DNA from: a virus
Reading direction: 5' to 3' (one strand)
IMG/VR virus record: IMGVR_UViG_3300007516_000020
Span: 1-58,892 of that record
Length of the DNA: 58,892 nt
Shown here: piece after piece, positions 34,140 to 42,223 of the stretch
Layout of the letters: each line of letters starts with the position of its first letter
Numbering within the stretch: the first letter of the stretch is position 1
Made by a program: the position numbers and the translations under genes
The notes under the pieces: model-generated
What the model was told of the DNA's origin: nothing
Seen by the model: the letters and a program-made list of their open reading frames with translations, nothing else
The model's database searches: none

Positions 34140-34864
34140 TCAAGTCCCTTTATCATGATCTCTTCTTGGTATGCACACTTTGGACAGTTGAACTGGATAG
34201 GATGCTGGATCTTCGGCATTGTATCAAAGAACACATCCATTTTTTCCACTTGCTGTTTCGTCATATCATCCACAAACTCTTGAACGTCAGATGGTGTCAC
34301 GTCCTTGGTGTAGGTCACATTGTCGGCATCGTGGATCGATTCAATACAATCGATCAGGAATGCAAACGCTTCATCCGCTGGAAGATCCTTCCTGGAAATG
34401 GTACGGAAGGACTTGAATGTAGGATAACGGAACGTAAGACCCACGTCACCAGTCAATTGCACAACTTTCGAGTGACCCGGCGCAAAGCCTGGCTTGATAT
34501 CCAACAGATTGACCTCGTAGCTCGATACTGCACCGCATATTACAGATACTCCATTAGCATCCGTGACATTCTGGTTGCAACGATAGTCCAGCTTGACTAC
34601 TTCGCCGATACTGCGGGCCCTGAGATTCAGGAATAAAAATTCAACATCAAACAAGGGAAGCTTGTCGATATCTATTCCTGAGATAACCCCAACACAGTTA
34701 TCTAGGACCATCTTTGCTGAATTCAGGATGGTCGCAGTTTCATCCGACTGCATCGCGGTGATTAGCATCTTCTCTTCTTTCACGAGGAACGGTCGAAAAG
34801 ACACTTTCAATCCAGACGGACATACCACATCATAGAGGGTGATAGGTAGTTTCGGTAATGCCAT
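34124..34864 (-). CDS. 26: gp26-like baseplate hub protein, 246 aa
   Basis: MALPKLPITLYDVVCPSGLKVSFRPFLVKEEKMLI is the typical start of the T4 gp26-like hub family. The C-terminal region has CPKCAYQEEI, and a further Cys pair (RCNQN...VIC) may complete a zinc site. The zero-frame product ends NFFV at a slippery heptamer; see the gp51 entry. Needed for building the central hub before tail polymerisation. Confidence 0.8.
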   Translation of the reverse strand: MALPKLPITLYDVVCPSGLKVSFRPFLVKEEKMLITAMQSDETATILNSAKMVLDNCVGVISGIDIDKLPLFDVEFLFLNLRARSIGEVVKLDYRCNQNVTDANGVSVICGAVSSYEVNLLDIKPGFAPGHSKVVQLTGDVGLTFRYPTFKSFRTISRKDLPADEAFAFLIDCIESIHDADNVTYTKDVTPSDVQEFVDDMTKQQVEKMDVFFDTMPKIQHPIQFNCPKCAYQEEIMIKGLENFFV

Positions 34865-34884
34865 AATAATACTCCATTCTTAGA

Positions 34885-35532
34885 TTATGATTGACTGCTT
34901 CCCTTTGGAGGAACCGGAGCGGACCCTGATGGTGGTTGTGCGAGTTTCACGACACCTACGGTGCCTAGGGTATACCATTCATACGCAAGTGTTACAGAGA
35001 CACGATGCAACCCATCTTCCGACCAAGCCACAGGCATTTGATTGATCGCGGTGGGAAAGGCCTTGTGCATGGTCCAGACGGCAATTGCGGCAAGTCCTTC
35101 ACCTCGCACTTGTGGCTTGGCAACAGAGAACCCGGGTGCGGTATCTGTCACATCATATTGTGTGAGTGTGACAGGGTAACGATATGCCTGTGGGTATTGG
35201 AGAATGTTGTTCTCAGGATTATAGATGCTACTCATCCATGATTCAAAGAACCCGCGAATCACAAATGATCCTGTTTCCAAGAAGTTGAGTGTGATTTCCT
35301 GATAGACAGATTGGTAAGGGGTCTTGTACGTTGGTCCATAGGTACGTGAATCATTTGAGACGATCTGTCGACCTGGCAATTCTGTTGCCTCACAGCGCAA
35401 CCCCAAGACCCTCTGAATATCGGAGAATTTCTCATCATTCGACAAGACAGGAATAGAGACAAGATAATGAGAAGTCTTAGAAACACCATAACGACTGATC
35501 GATGATAGGAAGTCTCTGAGTTGACCCGCCAT
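34885..35532 (-). CDS. Tail-tube-fold protein (gp54/gp19-like), 215 aa
   Basis: The LRCEATELPGRQIVSNDSRTYGPTYKTPY segment and the strand pattern ITLNFLE...FFESWMSSI belong to the tube-protein fold shared by T4 gp19, gp48 and gp54. Being next to gp48 and the hub genes, it is most likely the tube initiator (gp54), but a main tube protein cannot be excluded. Pro/Ser-rich tail. Confidence 0.65.
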   Translation of the reverse strand: MAGQLRDFLSSISRYGVSKTSHYLVSIPVLSNDEKFSDIQRVLGLRCEATELPGRQIVSNDSRTYGPTYKTPYQSVYQEITLNFLETGSFVIRGFFESWMSSIYNPENNILQYPQAYRYPVTLTQYDVTDTAPGFSVAKPQVRGEGLAAIAVWTMHKAFPTAINQMPVAWSEDGLHRVSVTLAYEWYTLGTVGVVKLAQPPSGSAPVPPKGSSQS

Positions 35533-35533
35533 G

Positions 35534-36190
35534 TTAGTATTTCTCCTTGCTGTCTTTCCAAACTTGTTCTTTGTGAACGCTCGATCCGCGAGCCTTGCGA
35601 GTTTGTGAGTCTTCGTTCATGGCCGCGCGTTGTGTCTTCTGTAGCTGTGCTCTAAAATCTTGCACTGGCAATGTGGCAGCGATATCCCATTCCTCTGGGG
35701 GGATTTCGATATACCTGGACATCACATGACCAGCAAGGTAACGCTTCACACACGGTGTGGCTCGATATAACTGTGACATCGCGGAAAGGATCGGGTAACT
35801 CATCTTCAATCGTGTGTGTTCATCATTTGGGGACCCTGTAGCGAAGCGTCTAAGCTGCGTCAAGAGGATCATCCTATCCCTGGGGTAAATGTAGTGTAGA
35901 TTCAATCCCAAGAACCCATCTGGGTAGCGTTGCAGAGGGATAACCAACGGGAAACGATCCCAGTAGGGCAAGTCTTCCTTGGTCTTGGCACTATACATAA
36001 AAAAGTAGAATCGGCCGATCATCGTCCTGGTACGCTGTTGTTCACGATCCTTGATGATCTCCATACGGTCTTTGGCCGTAGGATTCAGCTTGGCCATCTT
36101 TTGGAGTAGCCAAGACCTTCCAAAAGCCGAGGACGTATCCACGTTCTTCTGTACAACCTGTTCTCTGATGCGAGTGATAATAGTGCCCAT
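35534..36190 (-). CDS. T4-like virion assembly protein, 218 aa
   Basis: ATG 36190 is chosen because an upstream extension would run through the late promoter. The core (YWDRFPLVIPLQRYPDGFLGLNLHYI...CVKRYLAGHVMSRYIEI) matches a protein found in many T4-like marine phages between head-completion and tail genes. Specific role not recognised; a head-tail assembly factor is likely from context. Confidence 0.6.
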   Translation of the reverse strand: MGTIITRIREQVVQKNVDTSSAFGRSWLLQKMAKLNPTAKDRMEIIKDREQQRTRTMIGRFYFFMYSAKTKEDLPYWDRFPLVIPLQRYPDGFLGLNLHYIYPRDRMILLTQLRRFATGSPNDEHTRLKMSYPILSAMSQLYRATPCVKRYLAGHVMSRYIEIPPEEWDIAATLPVQDFRAQLQKTQRAAMNEDSQTRKARGSSVHKEQVWKDSKEKY

Positions 36191-36194
36191 GGTC

Positions 36195-36203
36195 CTATTT
36201 ATG
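36195..36203 (-). promoter_or_regulatory. T4-type late promoter (minus strand)
   Basis: CATAAATAG on the minus strand, only 4 bases before the ATG at 36190, implying a very short or absent leader. Confidence 0.5.
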
Positions 36204-36206
36204 CAT

Positions 36207-36656
36207 TCAGAAAGAGAAATTCTTCTCTGTGATGACCTGGAAGTTCCAGCCCTGTTTTTTAGCGAACTCGACGGCTGCGTTCCATTTGGCATGGTTGGTA
36301 GCCACATCGCGAACTTCTTGGAGATATTGCCTACTGGTACGCTTCGGGGCTGTTCGAAGGTTAGTTTGGTAGTCGGGTTTGATTTCAATGATGGTGACCG
36401 TTATTTCTCCTGTACGAGTGAGGGCTCTTACCAGGAAATCGGGGAAATAGCGTCGGATTCGGTTAGAGACAGGATCAAAGTATTTTATCACCAGTTCCTC
36501 ACTCGCCCACGACAAGACTTTCTCATTTTGATCTAACTGATGCATGAATTTCAATTCCCAGGAGGAGCGATAGACGATGTTGTTTGCGTTCCCCACATAT
36601 TTGTTGGGAAACTTTGGTGTGAAAATTCCTTTATGTGATGTTCTCCTGGTTCCCAT
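36207..36656 (-). CDS. 4: gp4-like head completion nuclease, 149 aa
   Basis: T4 gp4 (150 aa) finishes packaged heads before tail joining. The pattern PKFPNKYVGNANNIVYRSSWELKFM, then RYFPDFLVR and TIIEIKPD shows the restriction-like fold with acidic residues (D in PDF, E-x-K in EIKP). Start 36656 (MGTRRTSHKG) has TTAGGAG upstream. Confidence 0.85.
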   Translation of the reverse strand: MGTRRTSHKGIFTPKFPNKYVGNANNIVYRSSWELKFMHQLDQNEKVLSWASEELVIKYFDPVSNRIRRYFPDFLVRALTRTGEITVTIIEIKPDYQTNLRTAPKRTSRQYLQEVRDVATNHAKWNAAVEFAKKQGWNFQVITEKNFSF

Positions 36657-36672
36657 GCGTCTCCTAAGGTGA

Positions 36673-36681
36673 CATAAATAG
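36673..36681 (+). promoter_or_regulatory. T4-type late promoter
   Basis: CATAAATAG, 27 bases before the gp48 ATG; the start of the rightward tail operon. Confidence 0.7.
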
Positions 36682-36707
36682 ACTTGGACATTCATTGGAG
36701 GTTATTT

Positions 36708-37802
36708 ATGCCAGAGCCGGGGTTCATAGAAACACTAAAAAACGGAGCACAAGCTGTTGGTGATGCCGTGGGTACAGTGTTCAACAAGCTAGAAGCGGTT
36801 GCTGGCACAGAAACCAAGGAACAAGGTATAGCCCGGCGCAAAGATCAGACCGATTTCAGCTACACTCATCTAATATATCCTAGTGATTTATCGCCTACGT
36901 CACGCAATCCATATTGGATAACCTTCTATATCAATAAGCAACTCTTGTCCTCGTTCAATAATGGTAGTAGTGAGGGAGCGTTTGCGAAGCTTGCCAACGG
37001 AAGAAAAGGATCACCCATACAATCGACAGCACAGATCAACGCTAACCAATCTCGCAACCTTCAACGGAACTTCAAAGGTTCAAACGTCGGATTCGGTCGA
37101 AAGACACAGCGCACTAAAATGGCCATCCGATTGTTCATGCCCGATGGACTAAGCTGGAGCTATTCTAACGGTTACAAGGATGCGAGTATTTCGGGTATCA
37201 ATGGAATGGGTATTGCCTCTTCCCTCTCTACCATCGCCCCTCTCTATCGTTCTTCAGCGGAAGCCGCAAAGAAAGGTGGAATCGAGGGGGTCATGGCAAG
37301 CTTACAGTCTAATGAACTGAAGGCGGCTGCCGGCCCTGCATTTGAGGTTTTTGGAGATGCAACTGGACAGGGCTCCGAATTTGGGGCCGCCTTCCTTGGT
37401 CTTGCTGTGAACCCACAGGTTGACGTGATCTACATCTCCCCCGAACTTCGCCAGTTCACGTTTGACTTTTTATTTGCTCCCCAGACTGCTAGAGACGCCG
37501 GCGTCGTGCAAGAGATTATCAAGCAGTTCAAATTTCACTCAGCACCAGAAATGTTCGGTGGTAAAGAGGGTACAGGTATTGGAATTGGTCGTTACTATGT
37601 TCCTCCCGCCGAGTTTGACATCGAATTCTCTGTTAACACGATGGGAAGAATCTCAACCTGTGTCCTTCAGAACATTACTCTGGACTATGCGCCTTCAGGC
37701 ACCGCGTTTTATGTAGACGGAAAACCTGTCAATATTCGTATGACACTGCAATTCAAGGAATTGGAGTTTATCACCAAGGCACTTGTTGAGAAGGGGTTCT
37801 AA
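36708..37802 (+). CDS. 48: gp48-like baseplate tail-tube cap, 364 aa
   Basis: Same length as T4 gp48 (364 aa). It sits on the hub and starts the tail tube with gp54. The C-terminal part VNPQVDVIYISPELRQFTFDFLFAP, then FDIEFSVNTMGRISTCVLQ is the family core. TTGGAGG precedes ATG 36708. First gene of the rightward late operon. Confidence 0.85.
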   Translation: MPEPGFIETLKNGAQAVGDAVGTVFNKLEAVAGTETKEQGIARRKDQTDFSYTHLIYPSDLSPTSRNPYWITFYINKQLLSSFNNGSSEGAFAKLANGRKGSPIQSTAQINANQSRNLQRNFKGSNVGFGRKTQRTKMAIRLFMPDGLSWSYSNGYKDASISGINGMGIASSLSTIAPLYRSSAEAAKKGGIEGVMASLQSNELKAAAGPAFEVFGDATGQGSEFGAAFLGLAVNPQVDVIYISPELRQFTFDFLFAPQTARDAGVVQEIIKQFKFHSAPEMFGGKEGTGIGIGRYYVPPAEFDIEFSVNTMGRISTCVLQNITLDYAPSGTAFYVDGKPVNIRMTLQFKELEFITKALVEKGF

Positions 37803-38423
37803 ATGCCAGGATCTTATTTTTCGAATTTCCCGTACATTGGTTACTCACTGAATTCCTCAGCCCAACCAGGCGAACTGCAATGGGTGACGGATATCTTTCG
37901 TCGTGTTGCACCTATCAGAAACCTTCTGAAGAACACAGAGATATTCTATTCCTATCAGGTCGTCGAAGGGGAAACCCCTGAGATGTTAGCAGATCGAATT
38001 TATGGCAGTCCTAAGTATCATTGGGTTATCACACTGATCAATAATATCCTGGACCCTCAACTGGACTGGCCAAAGGACTATGCCTACTTGGTGCGTTTTA
38101 TCATTGACAAGTATGGTTCGGTTGCAGCCGCGAGTGGATCGATCCACCACTACACGATGACGCTATCCAAGGTCGATTCTATCGGAAACTCAAGTCAGGA
38201 GACGTTCATCATCGATGTAGAGAAGTATACCTCATTGACCAGTCTCGTGCCAGTGGTTACAACCTTCAATAGTGGCGCAACAGTCACCGTCACAACTACT
38301 CGTGGAATCGTGGACAACTTTACCTATGAGACAGATCTCAACGAAGAGAAGAGGAACATTCAACTCCTCCAAGAATCCTTCCTTCCACAGATCGTCGCCG
38401 AACTTGAGAGATTACTAGCATAA
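37803..38423 (+). CDS. 53: gp53-like baseplate wedge protein, 206 aa
   Basis: FPYIGYSLNSSA..., RRVAPIRNLLKN and YQVVEGETPEMLADRIYGSPKYHWVITLIN with a LysM-like fold match T4 gp53 (196 aa), which links wedge to hub. Start immediately follows gp48; stop overlaps the next ATG. Confidence 0.88.
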   Translation: MPGSYFSNFPYIGYSLNSSAQPGELQWVTDIFRRVAPIRNLLKNTEIFYSYQVVEGETPEMLADRIYGSPKYHWVITLINNILDPQLDWPKDYAYLVRFIIDKYGSVAAASGSIHHYTMTLSKVDSIGNSSQETFIIDVEKYTSLTSLVPVVTTFNSGATVTVTTTRGIVDNFTYETDLNEEKRNIQLLQESFLPQIVAELERLLA

Positions 38424-39736
38424 TGCCTATTCAAGATGGTCTTGGACAATCAACAGATTTCGATCTCGCTAGCCTAACCATAGTCAGTGCGGGAGGTCAG
38501 AGAGTCGATCTCCGTGAGGTCATGCGAGAGCTGAGTCTCTATGAGGATCTGTTCGGTAATGTCATGACGGGCAGTGTGTTCATTAGTGACACGCAAAATC
38601 TCATCAATATCCTCCCAATCGTCGGTGGGGAATTCCTTTTGGTGACTCTCAAGAAGCCCTCCGCCCTTCTGAAGATCGAGAAGGTGTTTCGTGTCTACAA
38701 GATCACCAATCGTCGAAAAGCTTCTCCTAGCTCGGAAGATTATATTCTACACTTCTGTTCTGAGGAATTGGCGATCAATGAATCCACACGAGTTTCAAAC
38801 TCCTATAAACAACTGACCATCTCTGCCATCGTGAGGGATATCACAACCAATTATCTCAAGATTGATTCTAAGAAGTTACCATTCCAGGAAATCACCCAGA
38901 CTGTTGGGAATTTTGATATCGTGATTCCCTACTGGTCGCCGTTCCACGCCATCAATTGGTTGTGCCGCATGGCGAGAACCAGCACGGCGCCTGGATGCTC
39001 ATTTGTGTTCTTTGAGGATACTACCGGTTTTCACTTCACCTCCATCGAATTACTCTCACAGCAAGAGCCTATCCAGATCATCAATTTCATGCCTCTCAAT
39101 CTTGCGGGGCAGACACGAGAGAAAAGCGAAAAGTCTGATACCCAGATGCGTATGGAGTCAGCGGAAGATTATGAACTTACCAACTCTCCTGATTTACTAC
39201 GCAGCATCACCACTGGTGCCTATGCGAGTAAGCTGGTGCGCGTGAATACTCTCGACCAACAGGTCAAGTTCTCTACCCTAGACGGAATTGATTTTTTCGG
39301 TAGGACGAAACATACCAACGACAGCACGTTCATGCAAGCACGACAGGATAGAATGCATGTACCTCAAAATCAGCGTCATGATGCACACTATAGAGTGGCG
39401 GTCGACACGCTGAAGGTGGAAACATGGATGCTGCAACGCAATGCCTATTTGTCCAGCCTACACGGATTCCAATTGAAGATCTCAATTGCAGGTAACATGA
39501 ACATGAGGGTCGGGCTCGTCGTAGTCCTCAACCTTCCCGCGGCGTCGATAGGACTCACAGAAGGTAAACCTATGGACATATTATATTCTGGAAACTATTT
39601 GATCACTGCGATCCAGCACAAAATTGACCGCAATAAGTATGTGTGTATTCTTGAGTTATCAAAGGATTCTATCAATACACCACTACCATTCAGCCTTGAG
39701 GGAAGCCCCTTTATGAATAGATTGAGGAGTGCATAA
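38423..39736 (+). CDS. 27: gp27-like baseplate hub protein, 437 aa
   Basis: Central hub ring protein. N-terminal LREVMRELSLYEDLFGNVMTGSVFISD and IVIPYWSPFHAINWLCRMAR are the shared T4 gp27/VgrG hub motifs; the C-terminal part has paired tube-like domains. Length near T4 gp27 (391 aa). Followed by its partner gp5. Confidence 0.85.
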   Translation: MPIQDGLGQSTDFDLASLTIVSAGGQRVDLREVMRELSLYEDLFGNVMTGSVFISDTQNLINILPIVGGEFLLVTLKKPSALLKIEKVFRVYKITNRRKASPSSEDYILHFCSEELAINESTRVSNSYKQLTISAIVRDITTNYLKIDSKKLPFQEITQTVGNFDIVIPYWSPFHAINWLCRMARTSTAPGCSFVFFEDTTGFHFTSIELLSQQEPIQIINFMPLNLAGQTREKSEKSDTQMRMESAEDYELTNSPDLLRSITTGAYASKLVRVNTLDQQVKFSTLDGIDFFGRTKHTNDSTFMQARQDRMHVPQNQRHDAHYRVAVDTLKVETWMLQRNAYLSSLHGFQLKISIAGNMNMRVGLVVVLNLPAASIGLTEGKPMDILYSGNYLITAIQHKIDRNKYVCILELSKDSINTPLPFSLEGSPFMNRLRSA

Positions 39737-39737
39737 G

Positions 39738-40706
39738 ATGAACCAATCTGACTTGGGGGATCAGTTCATATGGTGGACAGGTGTGGTGGAAAGCCGACAG
39801 GACCCCTTGAAGGTAGGTCGTTGCCAGGTGCGTATTGCGGGTTCCCATACAGAAGTCAAATCGATCATTCCCACAAATTTCCTTCCATGGGCACAGGTCA
39901 TTCTTCCACCGAATGATAGTGCCTCACTTCAGATCAAGGAAGGTGACTATGTGGTGGGATTTTACTTGGATGGATCAGATCGACAGGTGCCTATCATCAT
40001 GGGTATCCTTCCTGGTATTCCCGTTGCACAAGGATCAATCACCACAGGATTTAGTGATCCTCGCACAGGACCAGAATTGTCTAGCGCACCACGCAAACCA
40101 GGCGCAAGTCCATCACGACACCCTATTCGTTTGAATGAACCGACATTCTCACGCTTGTCTCGCAATGAAAAGATTACTGATACCCCCGTAGCATCAAAGA
40201 AGATTGGTGTGAAGGTTGCAGTACCAGAAGCAGGTGGCGGAGTATGGAATGAACCCCCGACCCCATATGGTACAGTGTATCCTTATAATCGAGTCATGGA
40301 AACAGAGTCAGGTCACATTCTTGAGTTTGACGATACACCTGGCGCAGAACGAATTCATATTTACCATCGCTCAGGAACATTTGAAGAAGTGCACCCAGAC
40401 GGCACCAAGGTCACCCATATTGAGGAGAGTGCCTACGAGATTGTCTTGTCAGACAAGAAAGTCTTCATCAAGGGTGATCTTTCCATCACGACTGGTGGGA
40501 ATCTCAACCTAAAAGCTGGTCAAAGTGTAAACATTGAAGCCGGTCTAAATATTGTCTTGAATTCACTCGGTAGTGTGGTCACTCAGGCAGCTTTAGGTAT
40601 CTTCACCACGACTGTTGGCCCCATGGCATTTAATGGACTCCCTATCAATTGGAACGGTCCTCCTGTGGTTGTCCTTCCACCTCCGATTCCTGTGAGTGGA
40701 GTTTAA
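39738..40706 (+). CDS. 5: gp5-like spike protein without lysozyme domain, 322 aa
   Basis: An N-terminal OB-fold (residues 12-105, WWTGVVESRQDPLKVGRCQVRI...) is followed by a linker and a gp5/VgrG C-terminal core (PYNRVMETESGHILEFDDTPGAE...) ending in a triple beta-helix spike (ISITTGGNLNLKAGQSVNIEAG type). T4 gp5 (575 aa) has a lysozyme domain between the two; it is missing here, so wall digestion must come from another protein. Confidence 0.85.
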   Translation: MNQSDLGDQFIWWTGVVESRQDPLKVGRCQVRIAGSHTEVKSIIPTNFLPWAQVILPPNDSASLQIKEGDYVVGFYLDGSDRQVPIIMGILPGIPVAQGSITTGFSDPRTGPELSSAPRKPGASPSRHPIRLNEPTFSRLSRNEKITDTPVASKKIGVKVAVPEAGGGVWNEPPTPYGTVYPYNRVMETESGHILEFDDTPGAERIHIYHRSGTFEEVHPDGTKVTHIEESAYEIVLSDKKVFIKGDLSITTGGNLNLKAGQSVNIEAGLNIVLNSLGSVVTQAALGIFTTTVGPMAFNGLPINWNGPPVVVLPPPIPVSGV

Positions 40707-40707
40707 C

Positions 40708-41019
40708 ATGCCAATCGCACTTCCTGTCGTTCGTATGGGTGTGGATATGTGTAGCGGTCACCCGGCAGGACCGACATATTTTCCACCAAGACCGTCATTG
40801 ACAGGATCAACAGATGTTTTTGTAGAAGGGCTGCCCCTTGTTCGATCCTCCATCGATACCTGGACGCCCCACACAAATCTCATTAGTGTGCATCCTAGTA
40901 TGGGTGTAGGTGGTTCTCAGACTGTGTTCTGTAATGGAGTCCCTGTCATGCGCGTGGGCGATCCTCTTGATTGCGGATCAGTTGCCGCAATGGGTTCATC
41001 AACAGTCTTTTGTGGATAA
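40708..41019 (+). CDS. PAAR spike-tip protein (gp5.4-like), 103 aa
   Basis: A PAAR protein that sharpens the spike: D-MCSGHPAGP near the start, repeated G...VFVEG/VFCNG units, and H/C residues (CSGH, HTN, H-PSM, C) for the metal at the tip. Directly follows gp5, as in T4-like phages. Confidence 0.85.
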   Translation: MPIALPVVRMGVDMCSGHPAGPTYFPPRPSLTGSTDVFVEGLPLVRSSIDTWTPHTNLISVHPSMGVGGSQTVFCNGVPVMRVGDPLDCGSVAAMGSSTVFCG

Positions 41020-41028
41020 GGAGTTTTT

Positions 41029-41814
41029 GTGGCTTTTGATTTTGACTTCTCCCATATACCAGGAGGGCTAAGCCTTCCCGTACTACCAGAATCATCTACA
41101 GGCATCACTAATGTCTCCAGGAGTCTTGTGGACAAGATCACCACAGACCCAGGTAGCCTCTTCTCCAATCCTATGATCAACTCTGTCAACTTTCTTGGAG
41201 ATGGGGTATCTCGCTTGGAAACCAAGATGACGGGTATCTCAACGGGTGCTGAATTTAGTCCTAGCATCACCCAGGCAGATGCCGCGCAATATCTCTCAGA
41301 CGATCCTCTACAAGATATCCGATCCTCTATGGGAAATTTCATGATGCACACAGACCGTCTTTCGGGATTGCTCAAGAGTCAAGGGGTCCAGGCGCCTGGG
41401 TTGCAACAAATCTTGTCGATTGGTACACAGATGCAGAATATGGCAACACTCCTACAAGCTGGCAGTGGGTGCCTTCCTCTGATCGGTGGGGCCACAGGAC
41501 TATTCTCGCAAGATGCATTCAATGGGTTCCTAGGAACCGTGGAAGGATTACTTTCAAGGATTGAGCGCGGTGCGGCTACCATTGCAGATGTTGTGGACAC
41601 CATGGCGGGGTTGGCAAATCTCATTCGCGGTATCGCAAGCAAGGACAGCCAATTCCTCCAAAATGCCATCAATCAGTTACAAGCCGCTTCTGTGGGATTG
41701 ATCCTAGAGGCACTGAATTCCAATCCCTGTGCTGCGTTTGTGTTTCAGACCATTTCAAATACGAATCCAGGTGGATTGTTGAACGTCTTGAGTCAACCCA
41801 TCGACAGACAATAA
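41029..41814 (+). CDS. Baseplate-associated protein of unknown role, 261 aa
   Basis: GTG start with AAGGAG. Mostly helical with Gly/Ser-rich N-terminus; QNAINQLQAASVGLILEAL and two Cys. It sits between the PAAR tip and gp25, so a virion or hub role is likely. No family is recognised. Confidence 0.5.
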   Translation: MAFDFDFSHIPGGLSLPVLPESSTGITNVSRSLVDKITTDPGSLFSNPMINSVNFLGDGVSRLETKMTGISTGAEFSPSITQADAAQYLSDDPLQDIRSSMGNFMMHTDRLSGLLKSQGVQAPGLQQILSIGTQMQNMATLLQAGSGCLPLIGGATGLFSQDAFNGFLGTVEGLLSRIERGAATIADVVDTMAGLANLIRGIASKDSQFLQNAINQLQAASVGLILEALNSNPCAAFVFQTISNTNPGGLLNVLSQPIDRQ

Positions 41815-41816
41815 CA

Positions 41817-41824
41817 CATAAATA
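41817..41824 (+). promoter_or_regulatory. T4-type late promoter
   Basis: CATAAATA, 8 bases before the gp25 ATG. Confidence 0.65.
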
Positions 41825-41832
41825 CGAGGACT

Positions 41833-42222
41833 ATGGCTAGACCAATCGTTTATCAAGACTTTCCGTTAGACTTCACTATTCATCCTATCCGAAAGGATCT
41901 GGTGCTGTTGTCTAATGAGGACTCGGTGGTTAGGGCCGTCAAGAATTTGCTCCAACTGAATCACTACGAGGTTCCATTCCATCCTGAGATCGGATCAAAT
42001 ATCCGAAAATTGTTATTTGAGAACGTGAGTGACTTTACCGCGCAGGACTTGTCGCGGTTTATTGAAGAGACGATTACAAACTTTGAGCCGCGGGTCACCA
42101 TCCAATCCTTGGTTGTGAGCCCCAACGAAGATCAGAACTCGTATGCCGTCAAACTTAGAGTGATCATCAATGCATCCTCAAAACCGTTGACCGTAGACTT
42201 CATCCTGGAAAGGGTCAGATAA
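41833..42222 (+). CDS. 25: gp25-like baseplate wedge protein, 129 aa
   Basis: GPW/gp25 family, about the T4 length (132 aa). Contains DFTIHPIRKDLVLLSNEDSVVRAVKNLL, then VPFHPEIGSNIRKLLFE, with the conserved Glu (EIG), and FEPRVTIQSL. Part of the wedge core that clamps gp6. Confidence 0.93.
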   Translation: MARPIVYQDFPLDFTIHPIRKDLVLLSNEDSVVRAVKNLLQLNHYEVPFHPEIGSNIRKLLFENVSDFTAQDLSRFIEETITNFEPRVTIQSLVVSPNEDQNSYAVKLRVIINASSKPLTVDFILERVR

Positions 42223-42223
42223 C

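Noticed and set aside
36051-36536. Plus-strand ORF opposite the gp4-like gene
   Set aside because: The gp4-like protein on the minus strand has recognisable motifs; the plus frame has none.
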